From Parasphingorhabdus sp. SCSIO 66989 (lineage in GTDB: Bacteria; Pseudomonadota; Alphaproteobacteria; Sphingomonadales; Sphingomonadaceae): a stretch of 64,000 bases of DNA. Under the pieces are notes generated by a model that made no database searches, had not been told where the DNA came from, and worked only from the letters and a program-made list of their open reading frames with translations. Each line of letters begins with the position of its first letter. Position 1 is the stretch's first letter. The stretch is taken from assembly GCF_032852305.1 (NCBI RefSeq), contig NZ_CP136594.1, forward strand, positions 3,075,501 through 3,139,500, in the 5' to 3' direction. A program made the position numbers and the translations under genes. Below are positions 1 through 8,780 of this stretch, piece after piece.

Positions 1-840
1 TGCACCATCCAGGTTAATCTCGACTATTCCTCTGAGGCCGATATGGCGCAGAAATTCCGGGTCGGGTTGGCGCTGCAACCACTGGCCACCGCGCTATTCG
101 CCAATTCGCCCTTCACCGAGGGCAAGCCCAATGGCTATCTCTCCTATCGCAGCCATATCTGGTCAGACACCGACCCGCATCGTACCGGCATGTTGCCCTT
201 CGTGTTTGAAGACGGTTTCGGCTATCAGCGCTATGTCGACTATATGCTCGATGTTCCGATGTATTTCGTTCATCGCGATGGCCAATATATTGATGCTGCG
301 GGCCAGAGCTTTCGCGACTTCCTGGAAGGTAAGTTGCCCGCTCTCCCCGGCGAACGACCGACGATGAGCGACTGGAATGACCATCTCTCTACCGCTTTCC
401 CCGAAGTGCGGCTCAAATCCTTCCTTGAGATGCGCGGTGCCGATGGCGGCCCGTGGAACCGCATCTGCGCCCTGCCGGCTTTCTGGGTCGGCCTGCTCTA
501 TGATCAGAGCGCGCTTGATGCCGCTTGGGACATGGTGAAAGACTGGTCGATGGAAGCACGGCAGACACTGCGCGATTCCGTCCCCAAATTGGGCTTTGAC
601 GCACCGCTTGGCGATGGTCGCGTTCTGCGCGATATTGCGGCTGAGGTGCTGGATATTGCCTCGCAGGGTCTTGCCAGCCGCAATCGGCTTAATACCGGCG
701 GCGATAATGAAACCGGCTTTCTCAAACCACTGCATGATATCGTAGCCACTGGCAAAACCCCCGCGCAACAGTTGCTGGATCGCTATCATGGCGAATGGAA
801 CGGTGATCTGGGCCGGATCTATGACGAGATGAGTTTTTAG
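1..840 (+). CDS. gshA: Glutamate-cysteine ligase, C-terminal part (cut by window edge)
   Basis: The frame is open from the first base, so the gene begins upstream; 279 residues are visible. It joins glutamate and cysteine with ATP in the first step of glutathione synthesis in the cytoplasm. The stretch [12 protein letters not shown] followed by [16 protein letters not shown] and the later [19 protein letters not shown] matches the plant/alphaproteobacterial (GCS2-like) class of the enzyme, whose members are about 450 residues, so roughly the last 60 per cent is here. The internal ATG at 43 is not the real start because the family sequence continues upstream of it. A palindromic repeat follows directly after the stop. 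Confidence 0.9.
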   Translation, partial: CTIQVNLDYSSEADMAQKFRVGLALQPLATALFANSPFTEGKPNGYLSYRSHIWSDTDPHRTGMLPFVFEDGFGYQRYVDYMLDVPMYFVHRDGQYIDAAGQSFRDFLEGKLPALPGERPTMSDWNDHLSTAFPEVRLKSFLEMRGADGGPWNRICALPAFWVGLLYDQSALDAAWDMVKDWSMEARQTLRDSVPKLGFDAPLGDGRVLRDIAAEVLDIASQGLASRNRLNTGGDNETGFLKPLHDIVATGKTPAQQLLDRYHGEWNGDLGRIYDEMSF

Positions 841-1207
841 CAATACCCCCTCCTCCTTTAGGGGAGGGGCAGTGAGACTTAGCCCTGAGCGAAGCGAAGG
901 GGTTAGTCGCAGCGGGGTGGGGGATCACCACTTGCGCTGTGCCTGCTGATAGCCCCCACCTCAACCCCTCCCCTAAAGGGGAGGGGCTTAAGAGCATCAC
1001 AGCACTGCCATTTCTGAAACTGTCGCAAAAACGTCACAATGGTCGCGCAAAGTCGCAACAATCCCCATGATTCTGTGGTCCTCGCCTTGACCAAGGGCCA
1101 GCACTTCCTAGGAAATGCTGCGAAACGGGGACATGGAACGATCTCCGCGCAATTCATCTCATTCAATAGGATCATGGCGAGGCTGCCAGCCACGGAGATA
1201 TATGATT
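841..1207. other. Gene-free stretch between gshA and the TonB receptor
   Basis: The first 150 bases are a palindromic repeat (846-988). The remaining 220 bases, ahead of the receptor gene, must hold its promoter and leader, but I see no convincing sigma-70 hexamers, Fur box or riboswitch. A clear GGAG ribosome-binding site lies at 1194-1197. Confidence 0.5.
846..988. repeat. Palindromic GA/CT-rich repeat, family A copy 1
   Basis: The outer arms are CTCCTTTAGGGGAGGGG at the left and CCCCTCCCCTAAAGGGGAGG at the right, each itself a hairpin. Between them are the family hallmarks GTGAGACTTAG and CGCAGCGGGGTGGGG. Related copies lie at 8609-8732, 15504-15716, 35941-36090 and 53419-53554, all between genes. 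No open reading frame is carried. Confidence 0.85.
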
Positions 1208-3490
1208 ATGCGTACCACTTTTCCCAAAACTGCTTTCCGCTCCGCCCTCGCTACCGCGTTGGCGACATCGGCGCTCACCGCCATCCCCGCAATGGCGCAA
1301 CAGGCTCCACAAGGTGCTGAAGCCGATGATCAGGGTCTTGATGTCATCACCGTCACCGCGCAGCGTCGCGACGAAGATATTCAGGATGTGCCTTTGTCGG
1401 TCTCTATCCTGAATGATGACGCACTTGACGTGCTGTCCTCAGGCGGCGCAGATATCCGTTCGCTGGCAGGCCGCGTCCCGGCACTAAACATTGAAAGCTC
1501 GTTCGGTCGTACCTTCCCGCGCTTTTACATTCGCGGCCTCGGTAATACCGATTTTGATCTTAACGCCTCACAGCCGGTCAGCCTGGTCTATGATGATGTG
1601 GTTCTCGAAAACCCGATCCTCAAAGGCTTCCCGGTTTTTGACGTAGAACGTGTCGAGGTTCTGCGCGGTCCTCAGGGTACGCTGTTCGGTCGCAACACGC
1701 CGGCGGGTATCGTCAAGTTCGATACCGTGAAACCCGGCGAAACCGGCGGTTATGCCCGTGCCAGCCTTGGCAGCTTCGGTTCGGTGAACATTCAGGGCGC
1801 TGCTGGTGTTGCTGATGACAATGGTTTTTCAGTGCGTGCTTCCGGCTCCTATCAGCGGCGTGGCAACTGGATCGACAATGTCGATGAACCGGGCGATAAC
1901 AATCTTGGCGGTTTTGATGACATCGCAGCGCGCCTGCAACTACAATATGAAAGCGGCGGTTTTACCGGACGCATATTCGGCCAGACCCGCATCTTTGACG
2001 GCACCGCCATTGTTTTCCGCGCCAATGCACTGGAACAGGGTACTGGCGACCTGATCGGTCTGGGTGGCCCCGGCACCGAGTTCAAACGCAGCGAAACCCG
2101 CGCCGATGGCGTAAACTTCCAGCGACTAGAGCTCTTCAATGTCGGCGGTGCGTTTGAATATGATTTCGGCGACGTTACACTCTATTCGATCACCTCTTAC
2201 TGGAACGGCAATCTGTTTAGCCGTGGCGATATTGATGGCGGCTTCAGCAACGATCTGCCTTTCACTCCGCCAGGCGGACCCGGCAGCATCCCTTTCAGCG
2301 CGCAGACACAGGACAATGTTCCCAGCCTTGACCAGTTCACCCAGGAATTGCGTCTCGCCAGCAATGGCGGCGGTGCCTTCAACTATCAGTTCGGCCTGTT
2401 CTATTTCAGCGAGAATCTCGACATTGAGACCTTCGACTTTGGCGCGCCACAGGATGTCACACCTTCGGCCGTTGCTCTTCAGCGTCAGGAAAGTGAAGCC
2501 TTTGGCATCTTTGGCTCGGTCAGCTATGCCTTTGACAATGGCCTGACCCTGCAAGCCGGTGCACGTTACAATGATGATAGCCGTGACTTTGTTGCCTCGC
2601 GTCCGGTTGATGTTCGCCCCGGTTTCCTTGGCTTTGGCGGCCCGGTTGCGCCGATCACCGAGAATGTCGACGCCAATCTGCTAACCTGGGATTTGAGCGC
2701 GGTTTATGAGGTCAATCCTGACATCAATATCTTCGCCCGCGCCGCACGTGGTTATCGTGCGCCGTCGATCCAGGGCCGTCTCGCCTTTGGCCGCAGCACT
2801 TCTGTTGCCGATTCCGAGCGTACCATGTCCTATGAGGCAGGCATTAAATCCACCCTGTTTGGTGGCCGCGCCCGCTTTAACCTGACCGGCTATTACTCGA
2901 ACACTGAAGATCTGCAGCTCACGGCTGTTGGCGGTGGCCTCAACTTCAACACCCTGCTCAACGCAGCCGATGTCGAAAGCTATGGTTTTGAGGCTGAGTT
3001 CCAGGCACGTCCGACAGATGGCCTCGATCTCAGCGTCGGTATTGGCTTTAACGAGAACGAAATTCAGGACCCGAATCTGAGCACCCAGATTTGTGCATCG
3101 CCCTGTACCGTCCTTGATCCGATCGTTGCACCGGGCATCGCCTCGATTAATGGCAACCGCCTACCACAATCGCCGCGCTGGACGATCAACTGGACCGCTG
3201 GCTATGCTCACCCGGTTGGCGGCGGTGAGATTTACGCCTTTACCGACTGGTATTACCGCAGCGAGATTCAATTCTTCCTCTATGAATCAGTTGAATTCTC
3301 GGATGACAGACTGCTCGAAGGCGGTCTGCGTATTGGTTATCGTACCGATGACGGCAAGTTCGATATCGCGGCATTCGCGCGGAACATCACCAATGACACA
3401 TCCGCCGTTGGTGGCATCGACTTCAACAACCTGACCGCGTTCGTCAACGAACCGCGTATCTTTGGTGTTGAGATCGGTACGCGTTTCTAA
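1208..3490 (+). CDS. TonB-dependent outer-membrane receptor
   Basis: This 760-residue protein is an outer-membrane active transporter driven by TonB-ExbBD. A signal peptide ends at about residue 30 (AIPAMA/QQ). It is followed by a TonB-box-like segment (DVITVTAQRR), a plug domain with VERVEVLRGPQGTLFGRNTPAG, and a long beta-barrel ending in the aromatic residue F (EIGTRF), as expected for outer-membrane barrels. The ATG at 1208 is 10 bases from GGAG; the ATG at 1202 is an equally possible start, whereas upstream in-frame starts would bury the signal peptide. The substrate cannot be told: no siderophore, cobalamin or sugar genes adjoin it. The family is heavily expanded in sphingomonads. Confidence 0.93.
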   Translation: MRTTFPKTAFRSALATALATSALTAIPAMAQQAPQGAEADDQGLDVITVTAQRRDEDIQDVPLSVSILNDDALDVLSSGGADIRSLAGRVPALNIESSFGRTFPRFYIRGLGNTDFDLNASQPVSLVYDDVVLENPILKGFPVFDVERVEVLRGPQGTLFGRNTPAGIVKFDTVKPGETGGYARASLGSFGSVNIQGAAGVADDNGFSVRASGSYQRRGNWIDNVDEPGDNNLGGFDDIAARLQLQYESGGFTGRIFGQTRIFDGTAIVFRANALEQGTGDLIGLGGPGTEFKRSETRADGVNFQRLELFNVGGAFEYDFGDVTLYSITSYWNGNLFSRGDIDGGFSNDLPFTPPGGPGSIPFSAQTQDNVPSLDQFTQELRLASNGGGAFNYQFGLFYFSENLDIETFDFGAPQDVTPSAVALQRQESEAFGIFGSVSYAFDNGLTLQAGARYNDDSRDFVASRPVDVRPGFLGFGGPVAPITENVDANLLTWDLSAVYEVNPDINIFARAARGYRAPSIQGRLAFGRSTSVADSERTMSYEAGIKSTLFGGRARFNLTGYYSNTEDLQLTAVGGGLNFNTLLNAADVESYGFEAEFQARPTDGLDLSVGIGFNENEIQDPNLSTQICASPCTVLDPIVAPGIASINGNRLPQSPRWTINWTAGYAHPVGGGEIYAFTDWYYRSEIQFFLYESVEFSDDRLLEGGLRIGYRTDDGKFDIAAFARNITNDTSAVGGIDFNNLTAFVNEPRIFGVEIGTRF

Positions 3491-3511
3491 AAGTTTGGTT
3501 TAGGTGAGATT

Positions 3512-3594
3512 CGTCATTGCGAGCGAAGCGAAGCAATCCAGAGCAACAAGCTACTGCTCTGGATTGCCGCGTCGCTTCGCTCCTCGCAATGACG
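3512..3594. repeat. Palindromic repeat, family H, between converging genes
   Basis: A near-perfect inverted repeat starts CGTCATTGCGAGCGAAGCGA and ends TCGCTTCGCTCCTCGCAATG with ACG. The loop region also pairs (CAATCCAGAGCA with TGCTCTGGATTG). It lies between the stops of the receptor and the methyltransferase-like gene, where it could end transcription in both directions. No T-run is present, so the terminator role is inferred. Confidence 0.8.
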
Positions 3595-3614
3595 CCTGCT
3601 AGAAATAGAGCCGC

Positions 3615-5030
3615 TTACTCCGCCGGCGCGATATCGTCCGCAGTACTACCCGATTTAACCGGCTGTGCCGCAGCTTGTGGCTTACGCCAGCCGGTCAGCC
3701 AGCCAAATAGGCCATTGATGCTACGTGGGATCAGCGCATTGCGGTCCATCCATGCGGCATATTCCGCATAATCCGGGTCCGCCATCAGATGCTTTTCTTC
3801 GGTCTTTGCACGCCAATAATAGACGCCACTCACCGCCCCGAGAAGAACCGTATTGCGCACCATATCCACAATCGATCCGCTGGTCGTAAGAAACGGCATG
3901 GTGGCAAACCACCAGAACAGGTTTTTCGAGAGATAGGCCGGATGCTTGGTGAAGCCATAGGGGCCATGGGTGAGAATACCGCGATGCGTCAGATTGGAAA
4001 AGCGCAAGCCGAAGGCCACCGTGGCCCAAGCATAAATAGCGGTCAGAAACACCAATATCGTGCCCCAGATGCTTAGCAGCAGGGTATTCAGCAGGGTATT
4101 ACCTTCAAACCAATAGGACCATTCAGCGGTATTCTGATGGTAATCCAGCGGTCCTCCGCCACCCATCAGGATAAAGGGCGGATAGCAGATCAGCGCGGCG
4201 ACCCAGCCGGCCAGATAGGGATTGGCGCTGCGAATATGCGCGTCGAGCGGTTTCATCGTCAGCAGATAGCCGACAGTCGCGAGTTGCACGTCAAAAACGA
4301 ACATCAGGGTAATCAGGCTGCCAGCAATCCACACCGGATTGGTCGCGATCTCCGCAACGTCCATGCGCACGACATCGCCAAACCCGCCCGGAACGATGGA
4401 GATCATAAAGGCAAGGAAGAATCCTTTCACCAGCCAACTGCGTGCATGATTGGCAATGGCGTCCTTGTCCCAGCCATGCTGCCCGCACAGCAATGCGCCG
4501 AAATGCCAGGCCCCGTCTTTGGGCTCTTTAAGATAACGGTCGAGCCAGATGACATAGGGAATCGAGCCGAAGAACAGAAACGGCGCGGCAAAGGTGAACA
4601 TCCGCATCGAGAACAGATAAGAGCCTGCCCAATACCAGCGGCAAATAGCATAGACGGCGGCAATAATGCCCCACGTCGCCCACAGCCCCGCCAGTTTGAT
4701 CTGGCTGATATCCATTACCTCGGAAATCGGGCGCGGGCTGGACCAGTCAATGCCGGTGGATTCACGCTTATGCACCTTGTCGACCAGTACCGACCAAGCG
4801 ACCATAGCCACACCGCACCAGAGCGTTGCCATCAGCGCCGAATAGGGCCCATCCATGCCATAGTATCGCGCGATGGCGATCCAGCCGATCAGACCCACCA
4901 TTCCGGCCAGCCCGACACCATGGCTGACGGCACTTTTCGGCTTTGGGTCAGCCTTACTTCCATTACGGGTCATTTTGCTGCCTGCTTCATCCATAACCGA
5001 TGCTTTAACCCTAAATGGTAAGCGAGTCAT
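3615..5030 (-). CDS. Isoprenylcysteine carboxyl methyltransferase (ICMT)-like membrane protein
   Basis: A polytopic inner-membrane protein of up to 471 residues with about ten hydrophobic segments. The C-terminal third carries the ICMT/PEMT-type signature: THGPYGFTKHPAYLSKNLFW (a KHPAY version of the RHPxY motif), then EEKHLMADPDYAEYAAW with the conserved EE and Y-W spacing. Such proteins methylate small hydrophobic or prenylated substrates with S-adenosylmethionine; the substrate here is unknown. The N-terminal half is longer than in plain ICMT enzymes and not recognised. The start is uncertain: ATG 5030 has a weak ribosome-binding site, and ATGs at 4994 and 4973 would remove up to 19 hydrophilic residues. 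It is transcribed away from the CHAP gene. Confidence 0.75.
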   Translation of the reverse strand: MTRLPFRVKASVMDEAGSKMTRNGSKADPKPKSAVSHGVGLAGMVGLIGWIAIARYYGMDGPYSALMATLWCGVAMVAWSVLVDKVHKRESTGIDWSSPRPISEVMDISQIKLAGLWATWGIIAAVYAICRWYWAGSYLFSMRMFTFAAPFLFFGSIPYVIWLDRYLKEPKDGAWHFGALLCGQHGWDKDAIANHARSWLVKGFFLAFMISIVPGGFGDVVRMDVAEIATNPVWIAGSLITLMFVFDVQLATVGYLLTMKPLDAHIRSANPYLAGWVAALICYPPFILMGGGGPLDYHQNTAEWSYWFEGNTLLNTLLLSIWGTILVFLTAIYAWATVAFGLRFSNLTHRGILTHGPYGFTKHPAYLSKNLFWWFATMPFLTTSGSIVDMVRNTVLLGAVSGVYYWRAKTEEKHLMADPDYAEYAAWMDRNALIPRSINGLFGWLTGWRKPQAAAQPVKSGSTADDIAPAE

Positions 5031-5125
5031 AAATATCTGCGGATATCAGGGCATTCTCGCGATTATTTACAGGCCGAAAGACAGCTATCGCGCCGAAACC
5101 ATTTACCCTTTGTTAACCTTTTCGG

Positions 5126-5791
5126 ATGATCGTCAAAGCCATGCAATTCCTCATTTCTTCCCTGATTTGGCGGTCTCGACGCGTCGCGGCGGTAATATTG
5201 GTCGGCCTCAGCACCATGGCGATACTGGTTCCCATGCCCGCCGCCGCCAATGGCGATGGCTATCTGCAATGTGTGCCCTATGCCCGCCAGCAATCGGGTA
5301 TCAGCATCTATGGCGATGCGCATACCTGGTGGGGTCAGGCGGCCAAGCGCTATGCTCGCGGCAAGGCTCCTGCGGTTGGCGCAGTGATGGCATTCCAGCC
5401 CACAGGCCGGATGCGGCTGGGCCATGTCGCTGCCGTCAGCGCGATAATCGATGACCGCACCATCCTGCTCGACCATGCCAATTGGTCGCCGATCAATGGT
5501 CGCCGCGGCCAGATTGAACGCGATGTCAAAGCGATTGATGTGTCGCCCAATAATGATTGGTCAGAAGTACGCGTCTGGTATGCGCCGATCAGCGATCTCG
5601 GCACCACGCGCTATCCGGTACACGGCTTTATCTATAATGCCGCACCGGGCGAGGAGCCTGAGGCGCCGCAGCGCCAAGCCCCGCAGCGGGTTTATGCGAT
5701 GGATATGACTAGGCCAGATAAGGCACCGGCACCGAAAGCCGATCTGCTGGGTGATCTGCTCGGCAAACTGGATATTGGTCAGGTCGAGTAA
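5126..5791 (+). CDS. Exported CHAP-domain amidohydrolase
   Basis: A 221-residue protein with a long basic N-terminus and hydrophobic segment (residues 18-41, ending PAAAN), so probably exported. The CHAP fold follows at about 44-150: the nucleophile cysteine in LQCVPYAR (C49), histidine in RLGHVAAVS (H100) and polar third residue in DHANWSP (N119). CHAP enzymes usually cut amide bonds in peptidoglycan stem peptides or cross-bridges. The last 50 residues are Pro/Ala/Gln-rich and probably disordered. It stands alone, with 95 bases separating it from the divergent gene, so its physiological role (wall turnover, division) is inferred only from the family. Confidence 0.85.
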   Translation: MIVKAMQFLISSLIWRSRRVAAVILVGLSTMAILVPMPAAANGDGYLQCVPYARQQSGISIYGDAHTWWGQAAKRYARGKAPAVGAVMAFQPTGRMRLGHVAAVSAIIDDRTILLDHANWSPINGRRGQIERDVKAIDVSPNNDWSEVRVWYAPISDLGTTRYPVHGFIYNAAPGEEPEAPQRQAPQRVYAMDMTRPDKAPAPKADLLGDLLGKLDIGQVE

Positions 5792-5797
5792 ACCCGC

Positions 5798-6067
5798 CTA
5801 ATCCGCCTTCGCCACCGGCGCATCATCACCCAGATCTTCATACCAGGCTTCAACCGGGCCGTTGAGCTTCAGCGTCAAAGGTCGCCCTTTGCGGTCCAGC
5901 GTCTTGCCTGCCTGCACCCGTACCCAGCCTTCGGAGATGCAATATTCCTCCACCGTGGTCTTGCGCTCGCCCTTGAAGCGAATACCGACACCGCGCGCCA
6001 GCTTTTCCGCATCATGATAGGGGCTGGCAGGATGCACCGCGAGGCGATCGGGTGGAATGTCAGTCAT
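5798..6067 (-). CDS. DUF3297 family protein
   Basis: An 89-residue acidic soluble protein. Features such as DRLAVHPASPYHDAEKLARG, GIRFKGERKTTVEEYCISEG and the closing KLNGPVEAWYED are typical of DUF3297, a small family found mainly in Proteobacteria without known function. Its stop lies 6 bases from the stop of the converging CHAP gene. There is no signal peptide or membrane segment. It appears to be a single-gene unit. Confidence 0.85.
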   Translation of the reverse strand: MTDIPPDRLAVHPASPYHDAEKLARGVGIRFKGERKTTVEEYCISEGWVRVQAGKTLDRKGRPLTLKLNGPVEAWYEDLGDDAPVAKAD

Positions 6068-6139
6068 AATATTGGCTCTTTGCTACTCTTGGTTTTCAGC
6101 GTCATATGACCAACGGGCAGGCGGTGCAACAGCCCAGGA

Positions 6140-6568
6140 TCAGGTAAACACCTCGCCAATATTTCCACCGGCGCCTTTTGGATCAAGGCCAAATCGATTC
6201 TCGCCGTTCGTTCCGGGCAGGAACATAAAAACAAGCACGATCAAAGGTCCCAGATAGGGGATAAGAGTTAACAGATACAGCCAGCCCGATTGATCCTGAT
6301 CATGAAAGCGCCGGACAGTCACCGCAATATTGGGAATGGCCATGCCGAGAACGAAAAGGCCAAATATGCTGAGAAATATCACGGGCACAGCCCCAAATTC
6401 CGGAGTTTCGCCAATGGGTGCTCGACCAGTCTCGGCGGTAGCGACCATCGCCAAAATCAGAACAATATAGACCAGCCACTGGAACAACTGAAACATCCAG
6501 TATTCCATCCGGCGCGAACGACCCTCAAAATCCGCATAGCGTTTAAGCGGCAGTATCATCCATTCCAT
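6140..6568 (-). CDS. DUF805 inner-membrane protein
   Basis: A 142-residue protein of the DUF805 (YhaH-like) family. The N-terminus has the family pattern LKRYADFEGRSRRMEYWMF, followed by membrane segments at about 25-45, 60-85 and 95-120, with the characteristic TVRRFHDQDQSGWLYL between the last two and the closing PGTNGENRFG. Function is unknown; members are small cytoplasmic-membrane proteins. It lies between DUF3297 and typA on the same strand with its own spacing, so it is probably transcribed separately. Confidence 0.87.
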   Translation of the reverse strand: MEWMILPLKRYADFEGRSRRMEYWMFQLFQWLVYIVLILAMVATAETGRAPIGETPEFGAVPVIFLSIFGLFVLGMAIPNIAVTVRRFHDQDQSGWLYLLTLIPYLGPLIVLVFMFLPGTNGENRFGLDPKGAGGNIGEVFT

Positions 6569-6655
6569 GGCTATCCCCCTCTATTCGAAGGTTAGTAGTT
6601 ATAGCGCTGCCGAGGCAGGAGCAAGAATTGCACCGAGCCAGTATTGTAAAAAGGC

Positions 6656-8497
6656 TTAGGCCGCCTCGGCCTTGCGCGCTGCTTTTTTGCGCTCATGCGG
6701 GTCGAGATGGCGTTTGCGCAGGCGGATGGATTTGGGCGTCACCTCTACCATCTCGTCATCGTCGATATAGGCAATCGCCTGTTCCAGGCTCATCAGTCGT
6801 GGCGGGGTCAAACGGATGGCGTCATCCTTGCCGGTCGAGCGGAAGTTGGTGAGTTGCTTCGATTTCATCGGGTTGACCTCAAGGTCTTCCGGCTTGGCAT
6901 TCTCGCCAATCACCATGCCCTCATAAATCGGCACGCCCGAGCCGATAAACAGCTCGCCACGGTCTTCCAGAGCGTTCAGCGCATAGCCAACGCTCTCGCC
7001 GGTGCCGTTGGAGATCAGCACCCCATTGGGTCGGCCTGCAACCTGGCCCTTATAGGGGCCATATTTCTCGAACAGGCGGTTCATCAGGCCGGTGCCGCGG
7101 GTGTCGGACAGGAATTCACCATGATAGCCGATCAGGCCGCGTGATGGCGCGCTGAAGGTGATGCGGGTCTTGCCGCCGCCCGAAGGCCGCATATCGACCA
7201 GCTCGGCTTTTCTGAGCTGCATCTTTTCCACCACAGTGCCCGAATGATCATCATCGACGTCGATGACGACAGTTTCATAGGGTTCTAAACGCTCGCCATT
7301 TTCTTCACGGAAGAGAACGCGGGGGCGGCTGATACCGAGCTCAAAACCCTCGCGGCGCATCGTTTCGATCAACACGCCCAGCTGCAATTCACCACGTCCG
7401 GCAACATCAAAGCTGTCCTTGTCATCACTCTCGGTTATGCGGATGGCGACATTGCTTTCAGCCTCGCGGAAGAGCCGGTCGCGGATCATGCGGCTGGTCA
7501 CCTTGTCGCCCTCGCGGCCCGCAAAGGGACTGTCATTCACCGCAAAACGCATGGAGAGTGTCGGCGGATCAATGGGCTGCGCTGCAATCGGTGTTTCCAC
7601 TTCGGGCGCGGCGATGGTGTTGGCCACGGTGGCGTCGGTAAGCCCGGCCAGTGAGATGATATCGCCGGCCGTCGCGCTTTCCACCGGCACCCGCTCCAGC
7701 CCGCGAAAGGCCATGATCTTGGTCGCACGGCCTGCTTCCACCTGATTGCCCTCGCGATCAATCGCACGGATCGGGTCATTCATGTTGAGCGTGCCGGTAG
7801 CGATACGACCAGTAAGGATACGACCGACAAAATTATCGCGGTCGAGCAGCGTCACGAGGAAGCTGAACGGCGCGTCCTTATCCACTTGCGGCGCGGGGAC
7901 ATGGTTGATGATGGTGTCGAACAGCGGCGACAAATCGCCGTCGCGCGCATCGGCATCGAGATTGGCATAGCCCGAGCGGCCGGACGCAAACAACGCCGGG
8001 AAATCCAGCTGCTCATCATTGGCGTCGAGATTGAGGAATAGCTCAAACACCTCGTCAAGCACTTCGGCCGGGCGGCCATCGGGGCGGTCAATCTTGTTGA
8101 CCACGACGATGGGTTTGAGGCCAAGCGCCAGCGCCTTGCCGGTGACGAATTTGGTCTGCGGCATAGGGCCTTCGGCGGCATCGACCAGCAGGATGACTCC
8201 ATCCACCATCGAGAGAATGCGCTCCACCTCACCGCCGAAATCGGCGTGGCCCGGGGTGTCCACAATATTTATGCGAATGGGATTGCCGTCCGCATCCTCG
8301 CGCTCAATGCTGGTACATTTGGCGAGAATGGTGATGCCGCGTTCTTTCTCCAGATCATTGGAATCCATCGCGCGTTCTTCCACCCGCTGATTGTCGCGGA
8401 AGGTGCCGGACTGGCGGAAAAGCTGGTCAACCAGCGTGGTCTTGCCATGGTCAACGTGAGCGATGATCGCAATATTGCGCAGCGAAGCGGTGGACAT
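6656..8497 (-). CDS. typA: Ribosome-associated GTPase TypA/BipA
   Basis: A 613-residue translational GTPase of the EF-G superfamily that binds the ribosome and helps large-subunit assembly, especially at low temperature or under stress. The GTP-binding motifs are clear: AHVDHGKTT (residues 13-21), RGITI, DTPGHADF and NKIDRP. They are followed by the beta-barrel domain, two alpha/beta domains and the BipA-specific C-terminal domain with PRLMSLEQAIAYIDDDE. The length is the usual one. The last residues are Lys/Arg/Ala-rich. It is a single-gene unit, with a palindromic repeat upstream at 8609-8732. Confidence 0.97.
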   Translation of the reverse strand: MSTASLRNIAIIAHVDHGKTTLVDQLFRQSGTFRDNQRVEERAMDSNDLEKERGITILAKCTSIEREDADGNPIRINIVDTPGHADFGGEVERILSMVDGVILLVDAAEGPMPQTKFVTGKALALGLKPIVVVNKIDRPDGRPAEVLDEVFELFLNLDANDEQLDFPALFASGRSGYANLDADARDGDLSPLFDTIINHVPAPQVDKDAPFSFLVTLLDRDNFVGRILTGRIATGTLNMNDPIRAIDREGNQVEAGRATKIMAFRGLERVPVESATAGDIISLAGLTDATVANTIAAPEVETPIAAQPIDPPTLSMRFAVNDSPFAGREGDKVTSRMIRDRLFREAESNVAIRITESDDKDSFDVAGRGELQLGVLIETMRREGFELGISRPRVLFREENGERLEPYETVVIDVDDDHSGTVVEKMQLRKAELVDMRPSGGGKTRITFSAPSRGLIGYHGEFLSDTRGTGLMNRLFEKYGPYKGQVAGRPNGVLISNGTGESVGYALNALEDRGELFIGSGVPIYEGMVIGENAKPEDLEVNPMKSKQLTNFRSTGKDDAIRLTPPRLMSLEQAIAYIDDDEMVEVTPKSIRLRKRHLDPHERKKAARKAEAA

Positions 8498-8608
8498 TGT
8501 CTGAAAGGCCTTATGAGATACTGACGCGGCCCAAATGGCGCGTCCTGCGCGGCCCTATACAGCGCAGCATGTTGCGGCGCAACAAGGATGATGCGGCGAG
8601 GAAAAGTC

Positions 8609-8732
8609 TCCCTCCCCTTCAGGGGAGGGATTAAGGGAGGGGGTTATCCAATTGGCGCTGCGCTTCTGGTACGCCCCCTCTCCCTTCGCCGCTTCGCGGC
8701 TCTTCCCTCTCCCCTGAAGGGGAGAGGGCTAT
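8609..8732. repeat. Palindromic GA/CT-rich repeat, family A copy 2
   Basis: Arms CCCTCCCCTTCAGGGGAGGG and CCCTCTCCCCTGAAGGGGAG flank a region with GGGAGGGGGTTA and CCCCCTCTCCCTTCGC. It lacks the GTGAGACTTAG core, so it is a shorter variant. It lies between typA and the cytochrome gene; the rest of that gap shows nothing else. Confidence 0.75.
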
Positions 8733-8780
8733 AGGCCCTTCGCGCTCTTCGCTACCTTCGCGAGAAACTCTTAGGAAGCG

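Noticed and set aside
846-988. CRISPR array or transposon ends
   Set aside because: The repeats are scattered single palindromes with no regular spacers, no cas genes and no transposase.
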